Shown here: piece by piece, positions 1 through 7,239 of the stretch | How positions within the stretch are numbered: position 1 is the first letter of the stretch | Layout of the letters: every line of letters starts with the position of its first letter | NCBI GenBank assembly: GCA_944389685.1 | Contig: CALXNF010000069.1 | Location: forward strand, 1 to 12,279 | Length of the DNA stretch: 12,279 bases | Direction of reading: 5' to 3' | Source of the DNA: an uncultured Alphaproteobacteria bacterium | Lineage (GTDB): Bacteria; Pseudomonadota; Alphaproteobacteria; Rs-D84 | Made by a program: the position numbers and the translations under genes | Notes under the pieces: model-generated | Seen by the model: only the letters and a program-made list of their open reading frames with translations | Database searches by the model: none | What the model was told of the DNA's origin: nothing

Positions 1-1304
1 CACACAAAGATTTAACACCTTTATTCCAATTGATAGTTGACCACGTACCTGCCCCAGATTGTAATGGTACCCGTTGTCAAATTGATGCGCCTTTTTCTAT
101 GTTGGCAACAACATTGGAAGCAGATCCGTACGTCGGCAGAATTCTGACCGGTAAAATTGAATCCGGTACAGTTCGCGTCGGTCAAACAGTCAAAGCAATA
201 AATATGAAAGGCGAATTCATAGAAAACGCAAAAATCACCAAAATCATAGAACATCGCGGAATTGAAAAGGTTTCATTAGAGTCTGCATCAGCTGGTGACA
301 TTGTCGTCGTAGCAGGTTTTTCAAAAGCAACCGTGGCAGATACACTTTGCGCACCAGAAGTGACAGAACCGATTCCTGCAATGCCGATTGATCCGCCTAC
401 CCTTACGATGACGTTCTTTGTAAACACATCTCCATTGGCTGGTAAATCTGGGAAAAAACTAACATCACGTATGATTGGCGAACGTCTATTTAAGGAAGCC
501 GAGACAAACATTGCCCTACGCGTTACCCAAAGTGCGAACAACGAATCGTTTGAAGTATCTGGTCGTGGTGAATTGCAGCTTGGTATTTTAATTGAAACAA
601 TGCGTCGCGAAGGCTTTGAACTAAGTGTATCTCGTCCACGCGTTGTCATACAAGATGGTCCTAACGGCGAGAAGTTAGAACCTATTGAAGAAGTTGTTAT
701 TGACGTAGATGACGAATTTAGCGGCGTTGTCATTGAAAAAATGACGAAACGCAAAGCAACTATCACGGAAATGAAATCATCTGGTAACGGAAAAACTAGA
801 ATTGTATTTTCTGCCCCATCTCGTGGTTTGATTGGGTATTTGTCAGAATTCCGTACAGATACACGTGGTACAGGCGTTATGAACCGCGTCTTTTCTGGAT
901 ATGAACAGTATCGTGGTCCTATTATGCAATATCGTCCAGGGGTATTGGTTTCAATGGAAAATGGTGTTACGTCTACATATGCGTTACATAACTTAGAACC
1001 ACGTGGTGTTTTATTCGTCGGTCCACAGACAGAAGTATATTCAGGTATGATTATCGGGGAACACAGTAAAGAAAACGATTTAGAGGTCAACCCTGTAAAA
1101 GGTAAAGAACTGACGAACGTTCGTTCTGTGACTGCAGATGAAAAATTATTCTTAGCCCCCCCACGTAAAATATCTTTGGAAGAGGCATTATCTTACATCC
1201 AAGACGATGAATTAGTTGAAGTGACACCTGCAACGATTCGTCTGCGTAAGAAAGAATTGGACAGCAACATCAGAAAGAAGACACGAAAAAACGTTGAAAT
1301 ATAA
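1..1304 (+). CDS. typA: TypA/BipA ribosome-associated GTPase, C-terminal part (5' end outside window)
   Basis: Translational GTPase that binds the 70S ribosome and helps ribosome assembly and stress adaptation. The reading frame is open from base 3 (HKDLTPLFQLIVDHVPAP), matching the end of the TypA G domain, so the first in-frame TTG at 30 is internal and not the start. The G1-G4 GTP-binding motifs lie upstream of the window. Visible here are the EF-Tu-like domain II (DPYVGRILTGKI), the EF-G-like domain (SGRGELQLGILIETMRREGF), a second alpha/beta domain with RGLIGYLSEFRTDTRGTG, and the TypA-specific C-terminal domain ending in a basic tail (ELVEVTPATIRLRKKELD). The order and motifs fit TypA and exclude LepA or EF-G. 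The stop is TAA. The next gene starts inside its last codons, so the two are probably translationally coupled. Identity is very secure; only the N-terminus is missing. Confidence 0.97.
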   Translation, partial: HKDLTPLFQLIVDHVPAPDCNGTRCQIDAPFSMLATTLEADPYVGRILTGKIESGTVRVGQTVKAINMKGEFIENAKITKIIEHRGIEKVSLESASAGDIVVVAGFSKATVADTLCAPEVTEPIPAMPIDPPTLTMTFFVNTSPLAGKSGKKLTSRMIGERLFKEAETNIALRVTQSANNESFEVSGRGELQLGILIETMRREGFELSVSRPRVVIQDGPNGEKLEPIEEVVIDVDDEFSGVVIEKMTKRKATITEMKSSGNGKTRIVFSAPSRGLIGYLSEFRTDTRGTGVMNRVFSGYEQYRGPIMQYRPGVLVSMENGVTSTYALHNLEPRGVLFVGPQTEVYSGMIIGEHSKENDLEVNPVKGKELTNVRSVTADEKLFLAPPRKISLEEALSYIQDDELVEVTPATIRLRKKELDSNIRKKTRKNVEI

Positions 1305-2142
1305 AAGACTTTTCTTAATTGCTGGTTATAACGCGAATTCTAAAATCGACGCGTCACTAGTTTATATGTTAAAAGAATTAAATAAATCTGGTGACGTGAT
1401 TTTATTTATGGATAATGATATTTCTAAACCAGAATTAGAAAAAGTTTTACCTTATGTATTACACGCAGATGCTATAAGACATAAAGAATATGATTTTGGT
1501 TCTTATAAACGGGCATACGAATACGCCAAAAGGAAAAATATCTTATCCAAATACGATTTTATTTACTTGGTAAACGATTCGGTCTATGGACCATTACTAC
1601 CAATTGAGTCATTATTAGAAAGAATGGAAATATTAGGTACGGATGCGTTTGGGTTGGTATGCAATCCCCATAAAAAACATCCTCATATTCAATCTTGGTT
1701 TATTGGTTTACGTCCTTCTATCTTTAATACCGAATGGTTTAATCATTTCATAGAATCAATACGCCCACAATCCAGCAAAGGTGCAGTCACACAGCTATAC
1801 GAGCAAGGCTTTTCTAAACTAGTAACGGAACATGGGGGAACCTGGAAATGTGTATATAATGTTTCAGGACGTGGAATATACAACAAAATAAAAAAATTAA
1901 ATAGGAAAGGAATGCCGTTTATAAAAAAAGCCGCTTTTAATCGCCATAACGGAGCTCTTGGAAAACAAATTTCCTATATACTAAATCATGCTGCCCCCGA
2001 TGCAAAAGCAGCAATTTTAAGTGGTGCAAAAGATACTTTCGGTGAAGAATATATAAACTGGCTTTTAACAAAAAATCCTATTAAAATAATTTTTAGAAAT
2101 ATAAAATATTTCACAAAGAAAATATTTACCGAGGGCTTATGA
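1294..2142 (+). CDS. RgpF-family (rhamnan synthesis F) polysaccharide protein
   Basis: 282-residue cytosolic protein resembling the RgpF family (PF05045), which takes part in rhamnose-containing or other surface polysaccharide assembly. Family landmarks are an opening LFLIAGYN strand, YDFGSYKRAY (about 66-75), YLVNDSVYGP (about 91-100) and HIQSWFIGLR (about 131-140). The C-terminal third is basic and not distinctive. The start is taken as TTG at 1294, 11 bp inside typA, because the family begins with such a beta strand and no ATG precedes it; a purine run at about 1271-1280 is the only candidate ribosome site. The stop TGA overlaps the next ATG (ATGA), so the two genes are coupled. The gene is visibly richer in A+T than typA, which would fit acquisition by transfer. 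The exact sugar and whether it is the catalytic transferase cannot be read from sequence. Confidence 0.85.
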   Translation: MKYKRLFLIAGYNANSKIDASLVYMLKELNKSGDVILFMDNDISKPELEKVLPYVLHADAIRHKEYDFGSYKRAYEYAKRKNILSKYDFIYLVNDSVYGPLLPIESLLERMEILGTDAFGLVCNPHKKHPHIQSWFIGLRPSIFNTEWFNHFIESIRPQSSKGAVTQLYEQGFSKLVTEHGGTWKCVYNVSGRGIYNKIKKLNRKGMPFIKKAAFNRHNGALGKQISYILNHAAPDAKAAILSGAKDTFGEEYINWLLTKNPIKIIFRNIKYFTKKIFTEGL

Positions 2143-2990
2143 AAACCGCACATAAAAAAGATACAAAAAAAATTGCGGCCATAACGATGGCTCGTAATGA
2201 TGACTTCTTTCTGCAACGTTGGATAAAATACTACGGTAAAGAAATAGGTACAGAAAATCTCTATATATACCTAGATGGCAAAGATCAAAATATTCCGGAA
2301 AATTCAGACAAAGCCCACATCACAAAATTTCCGCACACAGATATGTCACGTGCAGCCGGTGATAAATACCGCATAGGCAAACTATCTGCGTTGGCGCAAG
2401 AATTATTAAAAACATATGACATCGTTATTGGTTGTGATTGTGACGAATTTTTAATAGTTGACCCGAAAACCAATAAATCACTTGCAGAATATTTATCTGA
2501 TTTACAAATAAAAACAACTGTATCAGGTCTGGGCTTAGATGTCGGACAAAACCTGAATAAAGAAAAAATCTTAAACAAACAGGAACCATTATTAGCACAA
2601 CGTGAATACGCCCTGCTGTCCACAAGATACACGAAACCAGTTGTAATAAACAAACCTGTAAATTGGGGCAGCGGCTTTCACAGCATACATAAACATAATT
2701 TCCACATAGATAAGAATTTATATTTACTACACTTTGGTGCTGTTGATATGCAAATGCTTTTAGACAAGGCATCTGCCCGTGGTGCAGATTGGGTAAATCA
2801 CCTGCGTCGTCGTGGAAATGGAACTATAAATGCCACAAGTACTTTGCCTGCTCACAGTGAAAAATGGTTAAAAATTGCACGCATCATACAAACGTATGCC
2901 AGACCTATATACGCGTTAGACAAACCAGGAATGTTCGGATTAAAGCGCGTAATAAAAATACCAAAACGCTTTAAAAAATCAGGCGTATAA
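2139..2990 (+). CDS. Glycosyltransferase, GT-A type with CDCDEFL motif (Glyco_tranf_2_4-like)
   Basis: 283-residue probable glycosyltransferase acting at the cytoplasmic face of the inner membrane on a surface glycan. The N-terminus TMARNDDFFLQRWIKYY (about 16-32) and the metal-binding DxD in CDCDEFL (about 99-105) are typical of the family 2-like group Glyco_tranf_2_4 (PF13704) or of the related GT92 group. WGSGFHSIHKHN (about 176-187) and LLHFG (about 196-200) fit the acceptor-side His motifs of those families. There is no transmembrane helix. It begins within the stop of the RgpF-like gene (ATGA), so it belongs to the same transcript and probably the same glycan. Its last 12 bp overlap the 3' end of the convergent GT4 gene. 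Donor and acceptor are unknown. Confidence 0.85.
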   Translation: MKTAHKKDTKKIAAITMARNDDFFLQRWIKYYGKEIGTENLYIYLDGKDQNIPENSDKAHITKFPHTDMSRAAGDKYRIGKLSALAQELLKTYDIVIGCDCDEFLIVDPKTNKSLAEYLSDLQIKTTVSGLGLDVGQNLNKEKILNKQEPLLAQREYALLSTRYTKPVVINKPVNWGSGFHSIHKHNFHIDKNLYLLHFGAVDMQMLLDKASARGADWVNHLRRRGNGTINATSTLPAHSEKWLKIARIIQTYARPIYALDKPGMFGLKRVIKIPKRFKKSGV

Positions 2991-4121
2991 TTTTATTAAT
3001 TTTATAATTTCTTTAGAAAAAATATTTGAATCAAATCGCGCAAGGTTTTCTTGTGCAATTTTTTTCATTTCTTTAACTCGTTTTTTATCGTTTAATGCGA
3101 TACTCATACATTCTGCCAATTGCGCAGCATTTCCTGGTGCAAATAATAACCCACCTGCCCCGTCACATAAAATCTCACGAGGGCCATTTCTACAATCTGA
3201 AGCAATATTCAATGTATTTACTGCAGCGGCTTCAATTAATACGGTTGGCAACCCCTCACTTTTACTAGACAAAATATTTGCAACGGCACCACGCATATAA
3301 CCAAAAGGATTTGGTAAAGCCCCTGTAAACACAATCTGCTTTGAAACCGGCAAAGCCATGGCTTGTTCTTCATAGCGCGTTTTATAACTACCGTTGCCTA
3401 TGATATATAAATTTACATCTGAACGTTTTGATTTATTACAAAAGATATCAAAAGCTTTTAATAAAGTTGGTATATCTTTATCCGCATATAAGCGAGACAC
3501 ACAACAAAAATATTTTCCTGACGGTGTTTTTTCTTCCTTAGACTTTTGAACGGCGCTATTTATATCTATCGGATTATAAATACGCATAATTTTATCTGAA
3601 TATTCTGGATAAAGTCTTCTAAATTCAGAAACAAAGCCATCTGTAAGCGCGACCAACAAATCATAATTTTTCATATACTTTACATAATTACCAATTACAA
3701 AAGCATCTATAGAATAATGCCACCATGTCAATTTAGGTTTTGAAATCTTTTTTAATTCTGAGTAAAAAGAAAAATTAAAAAAATCCACAAAAACATCTAT
3801 ATCTTTAATACTACGAAATCCTATAAAAGTTCTTTTAAACCATCTATATAAATCTCGACACAGATGCTGAAAAATACGCGTTAAAAAGAAATGCGATAAA
3901 TTAGTCCCCAACCAACGAGACGGATACAGAGTGTAAACCTTTACTTGTGGATGTTCCGCAAACCAATCAAGATATACCTGTTCTTTAATTTTTACATAGG
4001 CTATTACAAATATTTCTATTTCTTTATGCTTCAACAAAGCATCCATGGTTCGAATCATTACTGATTCAACACCGCCTATTTTCATATCACGGACACAAAA
4101 AGCAACTTTGATTTTTTTCAT
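2979..4121 (-). CDS. Glycosyltransferase family 4 (GT-B fold)
   Basis: 380-residue retaining glycosyltransferase of family GT4, which transfers a sugar from a nucleotide donor to a growing surface glycan. The N-terminal Rossmann domain opens with KVAFCVRDMKIGGVESV, containing the glycine-rich GGVE loop (about 16-19). The C-terminal donor domain shows CVSRLYADKDIPTLLKAF (about 207-224) with the conserved Arg/Lys pair, IIGNGS (240-245), and the EX7E motif in SEGLPTVLIEA (Glu 289 and Glu 297). Length is normal for the family. ATG at 4121 overlaps the stop of the upstream GT2 gene (ATGA) and has no clear ribosome site of its own, which indicates translational coupling. It is the last gene of the recA-led transcript. 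Sugar specificity cannot be told. Confidence 0.93.
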   Translation of the reverse strand: MKKIKVAFCVRDMKIGGVESVMIRTMDALLKHKEIEIFVIAYVKIKEQVYLDWFAEHPQVKVYTLYPSRWLGTNLSHFFLTRIFQHLCRDLYRWFKRTFIGFRSIKDIDVFVDFFNFSFYSELKKISKPKLTWWHYSIDAFVIGNYVKYMKNYDLLVALTDGFVSEFRRLYPEYSDKIMRIYNPIDINSAVQKSKEEKTPSGKYFCCVSRLYADKDIPTLLKAFDIFCNKSKRSDVNLYIIGNGSYKTRYEEQAMALPVSKQIVFTGALPNPFGYMRGAVANILSSKSEGLPTVLIEAAAVNTLNIASDCRNGPREILCDGAGGLLFAPGNAAQLAECMSIALNDKKRVKEMKKIAQENLARFDSNIFSKEIIKLIKLYA

Positions 4122-5143
4122 TTTTTACAAACTTTTATGAACTTACAAATCCTACATCTTAAACAGCGCGCTCTTCTCGTAGGCGGATTATCAAGTGCAC
4201 CTATTTTTTCTAATTCACAAAAGCGTTTACGTGCCGCCTCTAAATCTGCCCTATTATCAAGATATTTTAATTTACGAAAAGCCCATTTTATGAAAAACCA
4301 TTTAAAGTTTTTAGACCATTTTTCCATCTGATAATCACTAGCCTGCTTTTTATAAGAAACAAACGCATTTTCTATTCCATCACATAAACTATGTAATATT
4401 CTTAATTGCTTTGCCGACAAAACGATTCCACCAAAATTCGGTATATAAAAATATAACGGTAAAGGGGCAATAGTCACACGTGGGTTTTTAAGCATTACTT
4501 CAGACCACCAGGGAAAATCTTCAAATAAAATTCCCTTAATAAAAGGAACGTCTGAAATTAACTCTCTGCGATATAAATTTTTCCAAACCTGGCAATGCTT
4601 TATCAACCATTTACGCCTAGGGTTAAACGCATTATGCGCACGTTCTGTTGCATAAGCATATACATCATCTGTTACCAGCGTTCTAACATTCGCGGGATCA
4701 TACCTTTTATTTATACGCGAAGGAATTACATTATCTGTGTCCAACCCTAATTTATGCCTAATCATTAACTGGGGGCGATAAATTCTGTCATAAGTAAAAG
4801 AAACTATATCAGAGCCATCACGCGTTGCTAAAAAATAAGAAATTTCCATCGTCTGAGGATGAATAAAATCATCACTGTCCAAAAACAATATAAAATCTCC
4901 ATCGGCTACGCTCATTCCTGCATTACGTGCATCCGACAAACCGCCATTTTCCTTTGTAATAATTTTAAAACGAGAATCTTTTGCGGCATATTCATCTAAT
5001 ATAGAAGCGCTATTATCTGGGCTGCCGTCATTAACACAAATTGCCTCCCAATCTTGAAAAGTCTGTTCCAGCACACTATCTAAGCATCTTCGCAAATATT
5101 TTTCTACGTTATATACTGGTATTATTACAGAAATTGCCGGCAT
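4118..5143 (-). CDS. Glycosyltransferase family 2 with cysteine-rich tail
   Basis: 341-residue inverting GT2 (GT-A fold) enzyme for surface polysaccharide assembly. The N-terminus ISVIIPVYNVEKYLRRCLDS, the nucleotide-binding VNDGSPD (37-43), ENGGLSDARNAG (65-76) and the metal-binding LDSDD (88-92) are all intact, as is the probable catalytic Glu-Asp pair in LFEDFPWW (206-213). After the domain comes a basic region with aromatic residues (KWSKNFKWFFIKWAF), probably a membrane-surface helix, and a short C-terminal tail with four cysteines (327, 330, 333, 339). The start ATG at 5143 has a GGGG ribosome site 6 nt upstream (5150-5153). The gap to the upstream Caps_synth gene is only 17 bp, and the stop overlaps the GT4 start. 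Acceptor and donor are unknown. Confidence 0.94.
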   Translation of the reverse strand: MPAISVIIPVYNVEKYLRRCLDSVLEQTFQDWEAICVNDGSPDNSASILDEYAAKDSRFKIITKENGGLSDARNAGMSVADGDFILFLDSDDFIHPQTMEISYFLATRDGSDIVSFTYDRIYRPQLMIRHKLGLDTDNVIPSRINKRYDPANVRTLVTDDVYAYATERAHNAFNPRRKWLIKHCQVWKNLYRRELISDVPFIKGILFEDFPWWSEVMLKNPRVTIAPLPLYFYIPNFGGIVLSAKQLRILHSLCDGIENAFVSYKKQASDYQMEKWSKNFKWFFIKWAFRKLKYLDNRADLEAARKRFCELEKIGALDNPPTRRARCLRCRICKFIKVCKK

Positions 5144-5160
5144 ATGAATCCCCTGTTCTT

Positions 5161-6069
5161 TTATTTTTTATACATTTTGTTAATCATGACGTCCGCAAAA
5201 CTTCCCTTTGGCGGATTCTTAGCTTGTGCATATGTGGTCTTCTGAAAAAAAGCCCCCGAAGTCACTTCATCAAAAACTTTCTGATCAAAAGGTTTGTCGG
5301 CATACGCCCACCACAAAGCATGTGTCGGATCTTGATCAACATGAGGCATTTTAGCAAAATACTTTTTCGCACGCGGATCGTTCATAACCATTGTTTTAAA
5401 TAACAGTTGATGCATAAAATAATCAAAACTATGATTCTCGTGTAACCAATAATCTAAAATCATCGCTCTCCACGCATCTAATAAATAAGCACCCTTTCTT
5501 GCCCTAATAAAACAATTCTGCATAAAACTATAAGGGCTACCTACTTTATTTCCTGCCATATAAACAAAGAAATCTTCTTTAATTATCCAATCTGGTATCG
5601 GCGCAGTTGCAAAGCCCGTTGAATCTAACCATATACCACCATGCTCGTATAACAATTCAACACGGCAAATATCTGCGAAATGAGCATTTTTTATTTTCCC
5701 CTCGCTACGCTTTTTCCAAATAAGATCTGGTAAAGTTATATATTGCTTTAAAGTATTTTCATCTAAAACTATTAGTTCTTGTTTACAGTTTTTTCTTATA
5801 CTACGAAAACACGCCTTGACCAAGTCAGGCGCGTTTTCTTCCCCTTGTAACCAAATTGTAAAGATTTTTTCGTTTTTATCATCTTTAACAACCTGCCGTT
5901 CTTCAATAGCAGCTGCCGCCGGTAAATATCGCTTAAAATAATTCGGAATAGCTGTCGCCAAAACATCACTTCGCACGGCACGTCGCCTTTCACGACCACG
6001 CCAAAACCAATTTAGTATATGTCCCCTAACAATGACATCCGTCATTGCAAAGAATCTTGCAACTTTCAT
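5161..6069 (-). CDS. Capsular polysaccharide synthesis transferase (Caps_synth, PF05704-type)
   Basis: 302-residue probable glycosyltransferase of the capsular polysaccharide synthesis family, related to the DxD-type Gly_transf_sug enzymes. Core motifs are IFTIWLQGEENAPDLVKAC (69-87), IVLDENTLKQYI (100-111) and FADICRVELLYEHGGIWLDS (131-150), where Asp149 and the preceding Gly-Gly-Ile-Trp form the donor/metal site. The N-terminal 50 residues are basic and partly hydrophobic and could sit on the membrane. I prefer ATG at 6069 over GTG at 6075: the GGGGG ribosome site at 6075-6079 is then 5 nt from the start, whereas the GTG would lie inside it. That site overlaps the recA stop codon, so the gene begins 9 nt after recA and must depend on recA transcription unless an internal promoter exists. 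Confidence 0.92.
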   Translation of the reverse strand: MKVARFFAMTDVIVRGHILNWFWRGRERRRAVRSDVLATAIPNYFKRYLPAAAAIEERQVVKDDKNEKIFTIWLQGEENAPDLVKACFRSIRKNCKQELIVLDENTLKQYITLPDLIWKKRSEGKIKNAHFADICRVELLYEHGGIWLDSTGFATAPIPDWIIKEDFFVYMAGNKVGSPYSFMQNCFIRARKGAYLLDAWRAMILDYWLHENHSFDYFMHQLLFKTMVMNDPRAKKYFAKMPHVDQDPTHALWWAYADKPFDQKVFDEVTSGAFFQKTTYAQAKNPPKGSFADVMINKMYKK

Positions 6070-6078
6070 AAACACCCC

Positions 6079-7152
6079 CTATTCTTCTATAGTGACATTA
6101 ACTTCTTCATCTGCAGGACCGGTCGTCATTTCTTCGGCAATACCCTGGGCTTTGGCCATAATTTTATCTAATAGCTCTTGCTGAACGTTTTCATGTTCTT
6201 TTAACCATTGGCGTGCATTTGCTTCACCCTGCCCCATACGTTCATTATTATACGAATAAAAACTTCCCGCTTTTTCAATAAGATCGTATTTTACACCCAT
6301 ATCTAAAATTTCACTAATACGAGATATTCCTTCTCCATACATAATTTTAAAATCAACTGTACGGAAAGGCGGTGCAACTTTATTCTTTACAACTTTAACC
6401 CTTGTTTCATTTCCGATTATATTTTCTTTCTCTTTAATTTGTCCCGTACGACGAATATCAAGACGTACAGACGCATAAAACTTTAACGCATTTCCGCCAG
6501 ACGTAGTTTCAGGATTTCCGAACATTACCCCAATTTTCATACGAATCTGATTGATAAATATCAACAACGTATTACTGCGAGATACAGAACCAGCCAGCTT
6601 CTTCAAACTCTGTGACATCAATCGTGCGGTAGTACCAACAAAAGAATCACCGATATTCCCTTCAAATTCAGCTTTCGGTACCAAAGCCGCGACAGAATCA
6701 ATTACGACAACATCTACAGCCCCGGACTTAATCAAAGTATCAGCGATTTCTAAGGCCTGTTCCCCAGAATCAGGCTGAGAAATAATTAAATTAGCAACAT
6801 CTACCCCCAATTTCTTTGCATAGCTTGGATCAAGAGCGTTTTCAGCATCAATATACGCACACGTTCCACCTTTCTTTTGAGCTTCTGCAACAGCATGTAA
6901 AGCCAAAGTTGTTTTTCCAGAACTTTCTGGTCCGTAAATTTCAACGATTCTTCCACGCGGATAACCGCCTATTCCCAAAGCAATATCTAATCCAAGCGAC
7001 CCAGAAGAAATGGCTTCTATATTCTGCTGCGAACCATCACCCATTTTCATAATGGCTTCTTTACCAAATTGTTTTTGAATTTGAGCCAACGCAGATTCTA
7101 ATGCCGGATTCTTTACAGATGTTGTTTCTTTTACCGCTTCTTTTTTTGCCAT
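6079..7152 (-). CDS. recA: RecA recombinase
   Basis: 357-residue RecA, the ATP-dependent strand-exchange protein that forms filaments on single-stranded DNA and activates LexA self-cleavage. Visible are the N-terminal polymerisation helix (LESALAQIQKQFGKEAIMKMG), Walker A GPESSGKT (74-81), the catalytic Glu104 in IDAENALD, Walker B VVVIDSVAAL (148-157), loop L1 (EGNIGDSFVG), NQIRMKIGVMFGNPETTSGG containing loop L2 (201-220), and an acidic C-terminal tail. Compared with Escherichia coli RecA recalled from memory, His97 is Asn here, His163 in L1 is Phe, and the last Thr of ETTTGG is Ser. Start ATG at 7152 has GGGG 6 nt upstream (7159-7162). It is the first gene of a transcript that continues into three glycosyltransferase genes. 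Confidence 0.99.
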   Translation of the reverse strand: MAKKEAVKETTSVKNPALESALAQIQKQFGKEAIMKMGDGSQQNIEAISSGSLGLDIALGIGGYPRGRIVEIYGPESSGKTTLALHAVAEAQKKGGTCAYIDAENALDPSYAKKLGVDVANLIISQPDSGEQALEIADTLIKSGAVDVVVIDSVAALVPKAEFEGNIGDSFVGTTARLMSQSLKKLAGSVSRSNTLLIFINQIRMKIGVMFGNPETTSGGNALKFYASVRLDIRRTGQIKEKENIIGNETRVKVVKNKVAPPFRTVDFKIMYGEGISRISEILDMGVKYDLIEKAGSFYSYNNERMGQGEANARQWLKEHENVQQELLDKIMAKAQGIAEEMTTGPADEEVNVTIEE

Positions 7153-7178
7153 ACAAATCCCCTTTTCTTATCGTCAAA

Positions 7179-7207
7179 ATCATACAAATTATTTACGCAA
7201 TGTGCAA
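7179..7207 (-). promoter_or_regulatory. recA promoter, sigma70-type
   Basis: On the minus strand the -35 hexamer TTGCAC (7202-7207) and the -10 hexamer TATGAT (7179-7184) are separated by exactly 17 bp. Transcription should start near 7172, giving a leader of about 20 nt with the GGGG ribosome site. The promoter lies wholly in the gap between the MFS gene and recA. I saw neither a GTTC-N7-GTTC alphaproteobacterial LexA box nor CTGT-N8-ACAG in this gap. Confidence 0.8.
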
Positions 7208-7239
7208 CGAAAATAAGAAACATTACCAGTACGACAAAT

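Noticed and set aside
182..1090. Long antisense open frame (302 codons) opposite typA
   Set aside because: It mirrors typA codon structure, has no recognisable domain or ribosome site, and typA is certain on the other strand.
2285..2772. Two antisense open frames opposite the DxD glycosyltransferase
   Set aside because: Composition and overlap mark them as shadows of the plus-strand gene.
5041..5403. Plus-strand frame spanning the GT2/Caps_synth junction
   Set aside because: It runs antisense across two well-supported genes and shows no family motif.
6070..6075. GTG at 6075 as the Caps_synth start
   Set aside because: The GTG lies within the G-run that serves as ribosome site; ATG at 6069 has correct 5-nt spacing.
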